From contig NZ_VDMP01000021.1 of the NCBI RefSeq assembly GCF_006335005.1, positions 157,099 through 202,516 on the forward strand: 45,418 nt of DNA. Direction: 5' to 3'. Below the pieces are notes generated by a model. The model saw only the letters and a program-made list of their open reading frames with translations, ran no database searches and was not told the origin of the DNA. Below are positions 16,019 to 23,544 of the stretch, in pieces (within the stretch, counting starts at the first letter, position 1; every line of letters starts with the position of its first letter). This DNA is from Nocardioides albidus. Lineage in GTDB: Bacteria > Actinomycetota > Actinomycetes > Propionibacteriales > Nocardioidaceae. The position numbers and the translations under genes are program-made.

Positions 16019-16609
16019 TCAGGCGCTCTGGAAGTGCGGGTGGCGGAGGTCGTGGAAGGTCGCGCCCTGCAGCGCGTACTCCAGCTCACGGCGTACGTCG
16101 GCCGGTGGCTCGACCTGCTCGCCCTGCCGTGCCGCCTCCTCGGAGGTGAACGCGACCGTCTCGATGAAGGTGCCGTCGGGCTCCACAGCCAGCGTCCCGC
16201 CGAGGATGTCCGGTCGCATCTCGTGCAGCGTCGTCGTGTCGGCGAGCATCGCCTTCAGCCGGCTGGGGTCGTCGACCCGGCCGCGGATGATCTGCACGAA
16301 GCCGGCGTCGTCGGACCCGCCGTCCAGGAAGAGGGTGACGTCGTCGCAGTCGTGGAACTCGAGCGGTCCGTCCATGAGGGCGGTGAACCGCTCCGCCCAG
16401 GCGCTCTGCTCGGCACGATCGGAGTTGGCCATCGCGGCGTCGCGCGACGCGAAGCGGACCACGGCCATCAGCTGGTCGTCGTCGGTGAACCCGTAGGTCC
16501 CGCCCAGCCAGCCGGTGGCACCGGGAGCCAGGTCGCGGCGCCACTCGTCGAGCATCGCGTCGACCTCGTCCTGCCGGGTGCAGGGGCCTTGCATCATCTG
16601 GATGAACAT
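16019..16609 (-). CDS. Tandem dimeric alpha/beta-barrel (ABM-like) protein
   Basis: A 196-residue protein that appears to be two ferredoxin-like ABM modules in one chain. The first starts MFIQMMQGPCTRQDEVDAML and includes LMAVVRFASRDAAMANSDR; the second repeats the pattern as GFVQIIRGRVDDPSRLKAML with FIETVAFTSEEAARQGE. The repeated F-V/I-Q-M/I start and the F-x-S-x-x-A-A segment support an internal duplication. Single ABM proteins are dimeric monooxygenases or stress proteins; a fused pair would make one barrel. GAGGAG precedes the ATG. It leads a two-gene operon with the VOC protein. Substrate unknown. Confidence 0.75.
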   Translation of the reverse strand: MFIQMMQGPCTRQDEVDAMLDEWRRDLAPGATGWLGGTYGFTDDDQLMAVVRFASRDAAMANSDRAEQSAWAERFTALMDGPLEFHDCDDVTLFLDGGSDDAGFVQIIRGRVDDPSRLKAMLADTTTLHEMRPDILGGTLAVEPDGTFIETVAFTSEEAARQGEQVEPPADVRRELEYALQGATFHDLRHPHFQSA

Positions 16610-16787
16610 CTTGTCGTCTCCTCGTTCCGGTGGGTGTCCGCAGCACCGGTCGAGGCGGTTCGTCGGGCCCCGGCCGGGCCCATTCGCAACCTACGCCGAC
16701 CGGGCACTCGCTGCCATCACCCGAAAGAGGCATCACCGGGTCCCAGTGCCGGGATCCGCCGGGCGCGCGGGGCGTCCGGCACCCCGG

Positions 16788-16793
16788 TAGGTT
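16788..16793 (+). promoter_or_regulatory. Leaderless -10 hexamer (bpa)
   Basis: TAGGTT, 7 bases before the ATG at 16801; no Shine-Dalgarno sequence. The preceding gap (16610-16787) shows nothing else. Confidence 0.5.
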
Positions 16794-16800
16794 GGGGCCT

Positions 16801-17418
16801 ATGAGCGAGAACGCCTCCGGGAGCGAAGAGCAGATCGTCGTCGGGCCCGACGGCCAGCCCCTCGGCACCGTGCCCGCGTCGGTCGTCCAGCAGGCCGCCG
16901 GCAGCCACGGCGAGGGCGACGACGAGGACGAGGGCGAGCGCGGCCTCACCGACCTCGTCGAGCAGCCCGCGAAGGTGATGCGGATCGGCAGCATGATCCG
17001 CCAGCTCCTCGAGGAGGTGAAGGCCGCTCCGCTCGACGAGGCGAGCCGCAGCCGCCTGGCCGCCATCCACCGCTCCTCCATCGCCGAGCTCGAGCAGGGC
17101 CTGGCCCCCGAGCTCGTCGAGGAGCTGGAGCGGCTCTCGCTGCCGTTCTCGGAGGACGCCACCCCGTCGGAGGCCGAGCTGCGCATCGCCCAGGCGCAGC
17201 TGGTCGGCTGGCTCGAGGGCCTCTTCCACGGCATCCAGACCGCGATCTACGCCCAGCAGATGGCGGCTCGGGCCCAGTTCGAGCAGATCCGGCGTGCGCT
17301 GCCCCCGGGCATGAGCCTGGGCGGGCCCGGCGGTGCGGCCGCCCACCCGCCCGAGCAGGCCGGGCAGGCTGGGCCGGGTCAGGGCACCGGCGATCAGTCG
17401 TCGGGGATGTACCTCTAG
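16801..17418 (+). CDS. bpa: Bacterial proteasome activator (Bpa/PafE, DUF2587)
   Basis: A 205-residue protein matching Bpa/PafE, the ATP-independent ring activator of the actinobacterial 20S proteasome. After an acidic flexible N-terminus (GEGDDEDEGERG) it has the long helical bundle that makes the dodecameric ring: EQPAKVMRIGSMIRQLLEEV, ARSSIAEL-like helix HRSSIAELEQGLAPELVEEL, AELRIAQAQLVGWLEGLFHG and AIYAQQMAARAQFEQIR. A Gly/Pro-rich tail ends in SGMYL. Known Bpa proteins end in GQYL, the hydrophobic-Tyr-X anchor that opens the proteasome gate; here the penultimate Tyr is kept but Q is replaced by M. Other proteasome genes are not in the window. Confidence 0.93.
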   Translation: MSENASGSEEQIVVGPDGQPLGTVPASVVQQAAGSHGEGDDEDEGERGLTDLVEQPAKVMRIGSMIRQLLEEVKAAPLDEASRSRLAAIHRSSIAELEQGLAPELVEELERLSLPFSEDATPSEAELRIAQAQLVGWLEGLFHGIQTAIYAQQMAARAQFEQIRRALPPGMSLGGPGGAAAHPPEQAGQAGPGQGTGDQSSGMYL

Positions 17419-17430
17419 CCAGGTCTGGTC

Positions 17431-17454
17431 GGCGTCAGGAGCGGCGTCAGGAGC
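17431..17454 (+). repeat. 12-bp tandem duplication
   Basis: GGCGTCAGGAGC occurs twice in tandem. The second copy carries the stop codon of the minus-strand anchored protein; the first repeats the TGA downstream. It is the whole gap between two convergent genes and probably reflects replication slippage. Confidence 0.7.
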
Positions 17455-18073
17455 GGCGGCCGAGCCGCGAGACGAGCAGGAGGCCGAGCAGGCCGATCAG
17501 GCTGATCGCGGCGCCCGAGGCCACGACCCGGCCGATCTGCGGCGGATCGCCCAGCGGGTCCTCAGGCTGCCGGAAGCTCACCGGCTCGGGCGTCGGCCCG
17601 GGCGCCGGCGGGGGCTCGACGGAGGCGAGGAACTTCTTGAGCGTCCCCGCGAGCTTCGGGGTCAGGCCCTTCGGGAGCAGCACGGCACCCCCGCAGGCAT
17701 CGGCGATGATCCCGTCGGGGCTGTCCTTGGTGAAGAAGAGGTACGACGCGCCCTGGGCCACGCCCTGCTGCGCGCCGACCGGCCAGTCGATGGTCACCGC
17801 GGCCTGCTGGCCCTTCGCGACGTCGCCCAGCCAGGCCCGCTCGACGGTGACGGAGTAGCCGACCAGGCCGGCGGCGGTCATCGGGCCCGCGGCGTCGACA
17901 CGGGCGACGAACACGTCGTCGGCGGCGGCTGCCCGCTGGTCGACCGCCGCCTCGTTGGCGAGGTCGACGGGCGCACAGTCGGCGGGCAGCGCGCTCGCGG
18001 CCGAGCCCGGCAGCACGACGAGCGCCACGGGCACCGCCAGCAGGGCAGCGCGAAGCAGACGGGGGGCCTTCAC
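17447..18073 (-). CDS. Secreted, C-terminally membrane-anchored protein
   Basis: A 208-residue exported protein: Lys/Arg start (VKAPRLLR), signal helix AALLAVPVALVVLPGSAASA, an extracellular domain with two Cys (ALPADCAPVDLA and DACGGAVLL) and a pattern of strands (VFVARVDAAG, YSVTVERAWLGDV, SYLFFTKDSPDG) like small netrin/TIMP-type folds, a Pro-rich stalk (EPPPAPGPTPEP) and a C-terminal helix (ISLIGLLGLLLVSRLGRRS). Its GTG overlaps the TGA of the HAD gene by 4 bases, implying translational coupling in the serS operon. Function unknown; the resemblance of the extracellular part is weak. Confidence 0.75.
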   Translation of the reverse strand: MKAPRLLRAALLAVPVALVVLPGSAASALPADCAPVDLANEAAVDQRAAAADDVFVARVDAAGPMTAAGLVGYSVTVERAWLGDVAKGQQAAVTIDWPVGAQQGVAQGASYLFFTKDSPDGIIADACGGAVLLPKGLTPKLAGTLKKFLASVEPPPAPGPTPEPVSFRQPEDPLGDPPQIGRVVASGAAISLIGLLGLLLVSRLGRRS

Positions 18074-18930
18074 GCCTCCATCCCACCAGATCCGGCGACG
18101 GGGAACCAACGGCCGATCTCCACGGCGGCCCCGTCGTCCTCGACGGAGTCGGTGACGGCGTCGGCGATCGCCTTGACCTCGTCGACCGCCTGGCCCATGG
18201 CCACGCCCCGGCCCGCCCACTGCAGCATCTCGATGTCGTTGCGGCCGTCACCGATGGCCAGCACGTCGGCGCGGTCGACGCCGAGCTGCTGGGCGACGTA
18301 CTCCAGGCCGGAGGCCTTGGAGACGCCGACCGGCGCCAGGTCGAGCCACGCGGTCCAGCCGACGACGTAGTCGGTGCCCTGCAGCCCGAGGTTGGCCGCG
18401 AGCGTCACGAAGTCCTCGGCGGTGGCGTTCGGGTCGCGGATGATCACGCGGCTCACCGGCTCGGCGACCATGTCCTCGACGTCGGCGACGATCGTCGTAC
18501 CCCCCAGCTCGCCGTCGGGGAACGGGCCCGAGACGCGGTAGCCGATGCCTCGCTCCTCGACCGCGACCAGTGCCTCGGGGTGCTGCTCGAGGACCGCGGC
18601 GACCGCCGGGCGGGCGTCGAAGGTGACCTCGTGGACGACCTCGGCGGGCGGGTAGCGCAGGACGACGGCGCCGTTGGCGGCGACGATCCACAGCCGCTCG
18701 CCGTGGCCGTGCAGGTCGAGCATGTCCGCGACCATGGTCATGTTGTGGGGCGCGCGGCCTGAGGAGAGGACGACGTGCGCTCCGGAGTCGAGGACCCGCT
18801 GGACCGCGTCGTGGACCGCCGGGGTGACCTCCTCGTGGCTCATCCCGAGCCCGGCGACCCAGCGGAGCAGGGTGCCGTCGATGTCGAGCGCGACGAGGCG
18901 GGGGTGCCAGTCGGGGCCGGGATCGGTCAT
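18070..18930 (-). CDS. HAD-superfamily (Cof-type, class IIB) phosphatase
   Basis: A 286-residue HAD hydrolase. Motif I is [13 protein letters not shown] (nucleophile and acid Asp), motif II is VVLSSGR, motif III a Lys in [11 protein letters not shown] and motif [12 protein letters not shown], with the C2B cap between motifs II and III. These Cof-type enzymes dephosphorylate sugar phosphates, nucleotides or cofactors with low specificity; the substrate cannot be assigned. The ATG at 18930 overlaps the serS stop (ATGA), and its own stop overlaps the next start, so the three genes form one translationally coupled chain. Confidence 0.9.
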   Translation of the reverse strand: MTDPGPDWHPRLVALDIDGTLLRWVAGLGMSHEEVTPAVHDAVQRVLDSGAHVVLSSGRAPHNMTMVADMLDLHGHGERLWIVAANGAVVLRYPPAEVVHEVTFDARPAVAAVLEQHPEALVAVEERGIGYRVSGPFPDGELGGTTIVADVEDMVAEPVSRVIIRDPNATAEDFVTLAANLGLQGTDYVVGWTAWLDLAPVGVSKASGLEYVAQQLGVDRADVLAIGDGRNDIEMLQWAGRGVAMGQAVDEVKAIADAVTDSVEDDGAAVEIGRWFPVAGSGGMEA

Positions 18931-20207
18931 GGGTGGAGGGGCTCCAGGACCTCGAGGCCGCCCATGAACGGCTGGAGCGCCTTCGGGACCCGGACCGAGC
19001 CGTCGGCCTGCTGGTGGGTCTCGAGGACGGCGACGATCGCGCGGGTGATCGCGGTGAGCGTGCCGTTGAGCGTCGCGATCGGCCCGGTCCGCTCGCCGAA
19101 CCGGCCGCGGGTGTCGAGGCGGCGGGTCTGGAAGTCGGTGCAGTTGGAGGTCGAGGTGAGCTCGCGGTACTTGCCCTGGGTGGGGATCCACGCCTCGCAG
19201 TCGAACTTGCGGATCGCGCTGCCGCCGAGATCGCCGGCCGCGATGTCGACGACCTGGTAGGCGAGCTCGAGCTTGTCGAGGAACTCCTTCTCCCAGGCGA
19301 GCAGCCGCTGGTGCTCGGCCTCGGCGTCCTCGAGCGTGGTGTAGACGAACATCTCGACCTTGTCGAACCAGTGGACCCGGATGATCCCCTTGGTGTCCTT
19401 GCCGTGCGAGCCGGCCTCCTTGCGGAAGCAGGGGCTGAAGCTCGCATAGCGACGGGGCAGGCTGTCGGCGTCCAGGATCTCCTTGGAGTGGTACGCCGCC
19501 ATCGGCACCTCCGAGGTGCCGACCAGGTAGAGGTCCTCGCCCTCGATCCGGTAGATGTCCTCGCCGCCGCCCTGGTCGAGGTAGCCGGTGCCCTCCATCG
19601 CCTCGGTGCGCACCAGCGACGGCGCGATCACCTGCGTGAAGCCTGCGTTGCGGGCCTGCTCCATCGCGAGGTTGACCAGCGCGAGCTCGAGCTGCGCGCC
19701 GACCCCGGTGAGGAAGTAGAAGCGGCTGCCGCTGACCTTGGCGCCGCGCTCGAGGTCGATGGCGCCGAGCATCCGGCCGAGCTCGATGTGGTCGCGCGGC
19801 TCGAAGCCCTCCGCGGCGAAGTCGCGCGGGGTGCCGACCGTCTCGAGGACGACGAAGTCGTCCTCACCCCCGGTGGGGGTCTCGTCGGCGACCACGTTGG
19901 GGATGGCCTTGAGGGCGGTGGTCCAGGCGTCGTCGGCGTCGGCCTGCGCGGTCTCGAGCCGCTTGACCTCCGCCGCGAGCTCCTTGACCTGGGCGAGCAG
20001 GGCCTGCTTCTCCTCGCCCTTGGCCTGCGCGACCTGCTTGCCGAAGGTCTTCTGCGCGGCCCGCTTCTCCTCGAAGGCGGCGATCGCCGTACGACGCGCG
20101 GCGTCGGCCTCGAGCGCCGCGTCGACCACGGCGGGGGACGCCCCGCGCTTGGTCTGCGAGGCACGGACGCGGTCGGGCTCGTCGCGGAGGAGGCGCGGGT
20201 CGATCAT
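18927..20207 (-). CDS. serS: Seryl-tRNA synthetase
   Basis: A 426-residue class II aminoacyl-tRNA synthetase that charges tRNA-Ser. [20 protein letters not shown] begins the long antiparallel coiled-coil arm (about residues 1-110, with repeated A/K/E such as [20 protein letters not shown]) that binds the variable arm of tRNA-Ser. The catalytic core has motif 2 ([18 protein letters not shown]), the serine/ATP region ([17 protein letters not shown]) and motif 3 ([17 protein letters not shown]). Length and motifs are complete. The ATG at 20207 has TAGCCT 7 bases upstream. Two tRNA-Ser genes lie about 9 kb away. A large palindromic element sits just upstream. Confidence 0.98.
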   Translation of the reverse strand: MIDPRLLRDEPDRVRASQTKRGASPAVVDAALEADAARRTAIAAFEEKRAAQKTFGKQVAQAKGEEKQALLAQVKELAAEVKRLETAQADADDAWTTALKAIPNVVADETPTGGEDDFVVLETVGTPRDFAAEGFEPRDHIELGRMLGAIDLERGAKVSGSRFYFLTGVGAQLELALVNLAMEQARNAGFTQVIAPSLVRTEAMEGTGYLDQGGGEDIYRIEGEDLYLVGTSEVPMAAYHSKEILDADSLPRRYASFSPCFRKEAGSHGKDTKGIIRVHWFDKVEMFVYTTLEDAEAEHQRLLAWEKEFLDKLELAYQVVDIAAGDLGGSAIRKFDCEAWIPTQGKYRELTSTSNCTDFQTRRLDTRGRFGERTGPIATLNGTLTAITRAIVAVLETHQQADGSVRVPKALQPFMGGLEVLEPLHP

Positions 20208-20214
20208 GGCGCTC

Positions 20215-20220
20215 AGGCTA
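20215..20220 (-). promoter_or_regulatory. Leaderless -10 hexamer (serS)
   Basis: TAGCCT, 7 bases before the ATG at 20207. The palindromic element 20257-20362 would lie upstream of this promoter rather than in the transcript if this start is right. Confidence 0.5.
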
Positions 20221-20256
20221 TCGGTCCGCCGCGGTGGGCGCGGTGCGAGGCTGGCC

Positions 20257-20362
20257 GCATGTAACTCGGTGTTACGGCATCCACCACGGCGTAACGGCAA
20301 CTACCACGGTGTCCTGACCGGTCAGGACACCGTGGTAGTGCACCGAACACCGAGTTACATGC
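20257..20362. repeat. 106-bp nested palindromic element
   Basis: Outer arms 20257-20273 and 20346-20362 are perfect 17-bp inverted repeats (GCATGTAACTCGGTGTT and its complement). Inside, 20300-20339 is a perfect 40-bp palindrome with no loop. A smaller pair, GTTACG/CGTAAC (20271-20276 with 20290-20295), lies in the left part. The element fills the gap between serS and the aldo/keto reductase stop at 20367. It could be a MITE/REP-like mobile palindrome, a strong terminator, or both. No open frame or target-site duplication is evident. Confidence 0.85.
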
Positions 20363-20366
20363 GTGC

Positions 20367-21377
20367 TCAGTACGGCGAGATGGGCTCCGGCGCGGGGAAG
20401 AGCAGGTCCAGCTCGGCGAGGTCGTCGGGGGTGGGGACCCACTGGTCGGCGGCGGCGTTGGCGGCGACCTGCTCGGGGGAGGTGGCGCCGGCGATCACGG
20501 ACGCGACGGGGGACTGGGCGAGCAGCCAGCCGATGGCGACGGTCACCTCGGAGACGCCGCGGGCGCGGGCGAACTCGGAGTAGGCCCGCAGGGTGGGGGA
20601 CACGGCGTCCTCGAGGAGGTGCTGGCGGGTGTGCGCGAGGCGCGACCCGGCGGGCGCGGCGCCGGAGGCGTACTTGCCGGTCAGCAGGCCGTTGGCGAGC
20701 GGGAAGTACGGCAGCACGCCGAGGTCGAACGCCCGGGCGGCGGGCAGCACCTCGAGCTCGGCGAGCCGGTCGGTGAGGTTGTAGTGGTTCTGCGCGGACA
20801 CGAACCGCTCGACGCCCAGCTCGCGCGCGACGTACTCGGCCTGCGCGATCTGCCAGCCGGCCCGGTTGGAGTGGCCGAGATAGCGCACCTTGCCTTCGCG
20901 GATCAGGTCGTCGAGGGCCGACATCGTCTCCTCGATCGGGGTGCGCGGGTCGGGGGTGTGGAACTGGTAGAGGTCGATCCAGTCGGTGCCGAGGCGGCGC
21001 AGCGACTGCTCGACGGCGGTGCGGACATAGCGGCGCGAGCCGCGGGCGTCGAAGTCGGGGCCGTTGTAGCCGCGCATGTCCATGCCGAACTTGGTGGCCA
21101 CGACGACCTCGGAGCGGCGGGCGCCGAGCGCCTTGCCGAGTCGCTCCTCGGCCAGGCCGGGCGTGGCGCCGTACGTGTCCGCGACGTCGAGGAAGGTGAT
21201 CCCCGCCTCGAGGGCGGCGCCGACGACGCGGTCGGCGCCCTCCTGGGACTCCGTGGCGGTGCCCGGGCGACCGAGGTTGTTGCAGCCCAGGCCGACCCGG
21301 GAGACGACGAGGCCCGAGCGGCCGAGTGTGACGGACGACGGTGACACCGATGGTGTCACGGAAGCGGGGGACGTCAT
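20367..21377 (-). CDS. Aldo/keto reductase
   Basis: A 336-residue NADPH-dependent (alpha/beta)8-barrel oxidoreductase. The catalytic tetrad is visible: Asp64 and Tyr69 in FLDVADTYG, Lys96 in VVVATKFG and His140 in DLYQFHTPDP. The C-terminal part has the NADPH-binding region SPVASVIAGATSPEQVAANA. It resembles the YajO/PdxI-like bacterial group acting on aldehydes and ketones; the substrate is unknown. The ATG at 21377 has TAGCGT 6 bases upstream, adding a short Ser/Pro/Val-rich N-terminus; GTG 21359 or 21347 would start nearer to the conserved VTLGRSGL. It is divergent from, and overlaps promoter bases with, the PAP2-kinase gene. Confidence 0.9.
   Translation of the reverse strand: MTSPASVTPSVSPSSVTLGRSGLVVSRVGLGCNNLGRPGTATESQEGADRVVGAALEAGITFLDVADTYGATPGLAEERLGKALGARRSEVVVATKFGMDMRGYNGPDFDARGSRRYVRTAVEQSLRRLGTDWIDLYQFHTPDPRTPIEETMSALDDLIREGKVRYLGHSNRAGWQIAQAEYVARELGVERFVSAQNHYNLTDRLAELEVLPAARAFDLGVLPYFPLANGLLTGKYASGAAPAGSRLAHTRQHLLEDAVSPTLRAYSEFARARGVSEVTVAIGWLLAQSPVASVIAGATSPEQVAANAAADQWVPTPDDLAELDLLFPAPEPISPY
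21341..21359. promoter_or_regulatory. Operator-like palindrome GTGACACC-GAT-GGTGTCAC
   Basis: A perfect 8-bp inverted repeat with a 3-base spacer, 18 bases inside the annotated start of the aldo/keto reductase gene and just past its -10. Symmetry and position suit a dimeric repressor acting on the divergent promoter pair; the protein is unknown. Confidence 0.4.
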
Positions 21378-21383
21378 GGCTCG

Positions 21384-21389
21384 ACGCTA
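21384..21389 (-). promoter_or_regulatory. Leaderless -10 hexamer (aldo/keto reductase)
   Basis: TAGCGT, 6 bases before the ATG at 21377. It shares positions 21388-21389 with the opposite-strand -10 of the PAP2-kinase gene. Confidence 0.45.
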
Positions 21390-21393
21390 TCGT
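21388..21393 (+). promoter_or_regulatory. Leaderless -10 hexamer (PAP2-kinase gene)
   Basis: TATCGT, 6 bases before the GTG at 21400, overlapping the aldo/keto reductase -10. Confidence 0.45.
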
Positions 21394-21399
21394 CTGGGG

Positions 21400-22980
21400 G
21401 TGCTCGACCGACCCCGCCGGACCCCGCTGCTGGCCTCGTTGATCCTGCTCGCCCTGTTCGCGGCCGTGGCCAGCGCCGTCGCCGCCGACTGGGCATGGGT
21501 GATGGAACTCGACGGCAACGGCGGGTCCGCCCGCGCCTGGGCCGGCGACCAGGCCTGGCTGGGCGACCCCCTGCGCGGGATCGAGATCGCCTTCGGGACC
21601 GCCTGGATGACCGCGATCACGGCGGTGCTGTCCGTGGCGCTGTTCGCGAAGGGTCACCGGCGGGCCGCGATCCTGACGGCCGCCGTGATGGGCGTGACCG
21701 CGCTCGCGACGTACGGCACCAAGGTGCTCGTCGGCCGCGGCCGGCCGGTGTGGCAGGACCCGGAGTACTTCCTGCACTCCAACGCCTTCCCCTCCGGGCA
21801 CACCTCGTCCGTCGCGGCGCTCGCCGGGCTGGTGATCCTGCTGGCGGTGATGCTGGTACGACGCTCCGGGATCCGCCGCGCGATCTCCTCCCTCGCGGTG
21901 CTGATGTGGCTGGTCGTGGCCGCGGACCGGGTGCTGCTGGGACGCCACTACCCCAGCGACGTCGTCGGTGGCACCCTCCTCGGCGCCGGCCTGCTGCTCC
22001 TCGGCGTGGCCCTCTACAACCCGCTCCCCCGCAGCCATGCGCTCAAGGCCGAGCCGCTGCCCGAGGCGTACCCGTCCGCGCGCCGACTGGCCGTCGTCCT
22101 GAACCCGATCAAGGTCGAGTCGGTCGAGCAGTTCCAGGCGATGGTGACCCAGATGGCGCTGGACTCGGGCTGGAACGCGCCCCGCTGGCATCTCACCACC
22201 GTCGAGGACTCCGGCACCGGCCAGGCCGAGCAGGCCGCCGTCGACGGCGCCGACCTGGTCATCGTGTGTGGCGGCGACGGCACCGTGCGCGAGGTGTGCG
22301 CCGAGCTCGCCGGCACCGGCATCCCGGTCGGCGTCGTACCGGCCGGCACCGGCAACCTCCTCGCCCGCAACCTGGAGATCCCGCTCTTCATCCGCGCCGC
22401 CATCGACATCGCCCTCACCGGGCAGGACCGGGCCATCGACATGGTCGAGGTCGACGGCGACGGCCTGGAGCCCACCCATTTCATGGTGATGGCCGGCATG
22501 GGCTTCGACGCCGCGATCATGGAGGGCGTCAACGAGGACCTGAAGAAGAAGGTCGGCTGGCTCGCCTACGTCCTCTCCGGGCTCAAGGGCCTGATGTTCC
22601 CGGCGATGAAGCTGGAGATATCGGTCGACGACCTGCCGTTCACCAAGCACCGGGCGCGGACCTGCGTGATCGGCAACGTCGGCAGCCTGCAGGGCGGCAT
22701 GAACCTGCTCCCCGACGCGGCCATCGACGACGGCCAGCTCGACGTGGTGCTCCTCTACCCGCGGCGCTTCCTCAGCTGGATCCCGCTCGTGCTGCGCGTG
22801 GTGACCCGGCGCGAGCGCAACGCCGGCGAGTCGGTCGCGCGGATGACCGGCCGCAAGGTCGTCGTACGCGCGTCCGGCGAGGTGCCGCGCCAGCTCGACG
22901 GCGACACCATCGGGCTCGGCTCGGAGCTGCGGATGGAGTGCATCCACGGGCGGGTGCTGGTGCGGGTGCCGCGCAACTAG
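21400..22980 (+). CDS. PAP2-phosphatase/diacylglycerol-kinase fusion
   Basis: A 526-residue membrane enzyme with two lipid domains. The N-terminal half has about six hydrophobic helices and all three PAP2 motifs: KVLVGRGRP, PSGH (NAFPSGHTSSVAALAG) and DRVLLGRHYPSD, so it should dephosphorylate a lipid phosphate such as phosphatidate or an undecaprenyl/inositol lipid. The C-terminal half is a DAGK catalytic domain with VVLNPIKV, the nucleotide motif CGGDGTVREV and PAGTGNLLARNL, ending in the beta-sandwich lid. Having opposing activities in one chain suggests substrate shuttling rather than a futile cycle. GTG 21400 is chosen by its -10; ATG 21376 is in frame and would overlap the reductase start. 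Confidence 0.88.
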   Translation: MLDRPRRTPLLASLILLALFAAVASAVAADWAWVMELDGNGGSARAWAGDQAWLGDPLRGIEIAFGTAWMTAITAVLSVALFAKGHRRAAILTAAVMGVTALATYGTKVLVGRGRPVWQDPEYFLHSNAFPSGHTSSVAALAGLVILLAVMLVRRSGIRRAISSLAVLMWLVVAADRVLLGRHYPSDVVGGTLLGAGLLLLGVALYNPLPRSHALKAEPLPEAYPSARRLAVVLNPIKVESVEQFQAMVTQMALDSGWNAPRWHLTTVEDSGTGQAEQAAVDGADLVIVCGGDGTVREVCAELAGTGIPVGVVPAGTGNLLARNLEIPLFIRAAIDIALTGQDRAIDMVEVDGDGLEPTHFMVMAGMGFDAAIMEGVNEDLKKKVGWLAYVLSGLKGLMFPAMKLEISVDDLPFTKHRARTCVIGNVGSLQGGMNLLPDAAIDDGQLDVVLLYPRRFLSWIPLVLRVVTRRERNAGESVARMTGRKVVVRASGEVPRQLDGDTIGLGSELRMECIHGRVLVRVPRN

Positions 22981-23080
22981 GCCCCTGCCGGTCGGCCCGG
23001 GACGTCATGCGGACGGTGGCCTCCAACCCACGGTTCGTATGACGCAAACCGCGGAGCGGGGGTGCGGACCAGGTCGAAGG

Positions 23081-23479
23081 TCAGCTGCGGGCGAGGCGGG
23101 CGTGGGCTACGGCCTCCGCCTCCTCGGGCGACAGCTCCTGCTCGCCGCTCCACCCGGCGACCGACTTGGCGTAGGTACGGGCCTCGTTGCGGCCGCGGAT
23201 CGAGGTGAGGACGACCCCGTCGCCGGCGTCGTCGAGCAGGGCGAGGGACCAGGACAGCCGGCCCCCCATCTCGTCGAAGGCGTCGTACCGGACCACCGCC
23301 AGGTGACGGAGCGCGCCGACGACCTCGGCGCGCAGCGCGGCCACCTCGCGGCGGAGTCCGGCGGCGTCCGCCGGCAGGTCCTCGGAGCCGGCGCCCGACG
23401 CCGCCCGGGCGTTGCGGATCCCGACCACGAGGGAGGCGACGGCGACGGCCAGGGCGAGGAGGGCGAGTACGACGGCCAT
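23081..23479 (-). CDS. DUF4446 family single-pass membrane protein
   Basis: A 132-residue protein: one N-terminal helix (MAVVLALLALAVAVASLVVG), a short heptad-like segment (AAGLRREVAALRAEVVGALR), and the conserved DUF4446 core HLAVVRYDAFDEMGGRLSWS followed by SLALLDDAGDGVVLTSIRGR and TYAKSVAGW. The family is found in actinobacteria and Firmicutes and has no assigned function. The ATG at 23479 has TACGTT 7 bases upstream. It is divergent from pheA with 65 bases between starts; both look leaderless. Confidence 0.85.
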   Translation of the reverse strand: MAVVLALLALAVAVASLVVGIRNARAASGAGSEDLPADAAGLRREVAALRAEVVGALRHLAVVRYDAFDEMGGRLSWSLALLDDAGDGVVLTSIRGRNEARTYAKSVAGWSGEQELSPEEAEAVAHARLARS

Positions 23480-23486
23480 GGGGGCG

Positions 23487-23492
23487 AACGTA
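23487..23492 (-). promoter_or_regulatory. Leaderless -10 hexamer (DUF4446 gene)
   Basis: TACGTT, 7 bases before the ATG at 23479. Confidence 0.45.
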
Positions 23493-23531
23493 GTCAACGA
23501 GACGGCCGCCGGTGCGCCCACGCGCCGCCAC

Positions 23532-23537
23532 TACCCT
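23532..23537 (+). promoter_or_regulatory. Leaderless -10 hexamer (pheA)
   Basis: TACCCT, 7 bases before the ATG at 23545. Confidence 0.45.
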
Positions 23538-23544
23538 GAGCGAC

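Noticed and set aside
20257..20362. T-box riboswitch for serS
   Set aside because: No T-box sequence or specifier stem; the structure is a symmetric palindrome upstream of the likely transcription start.
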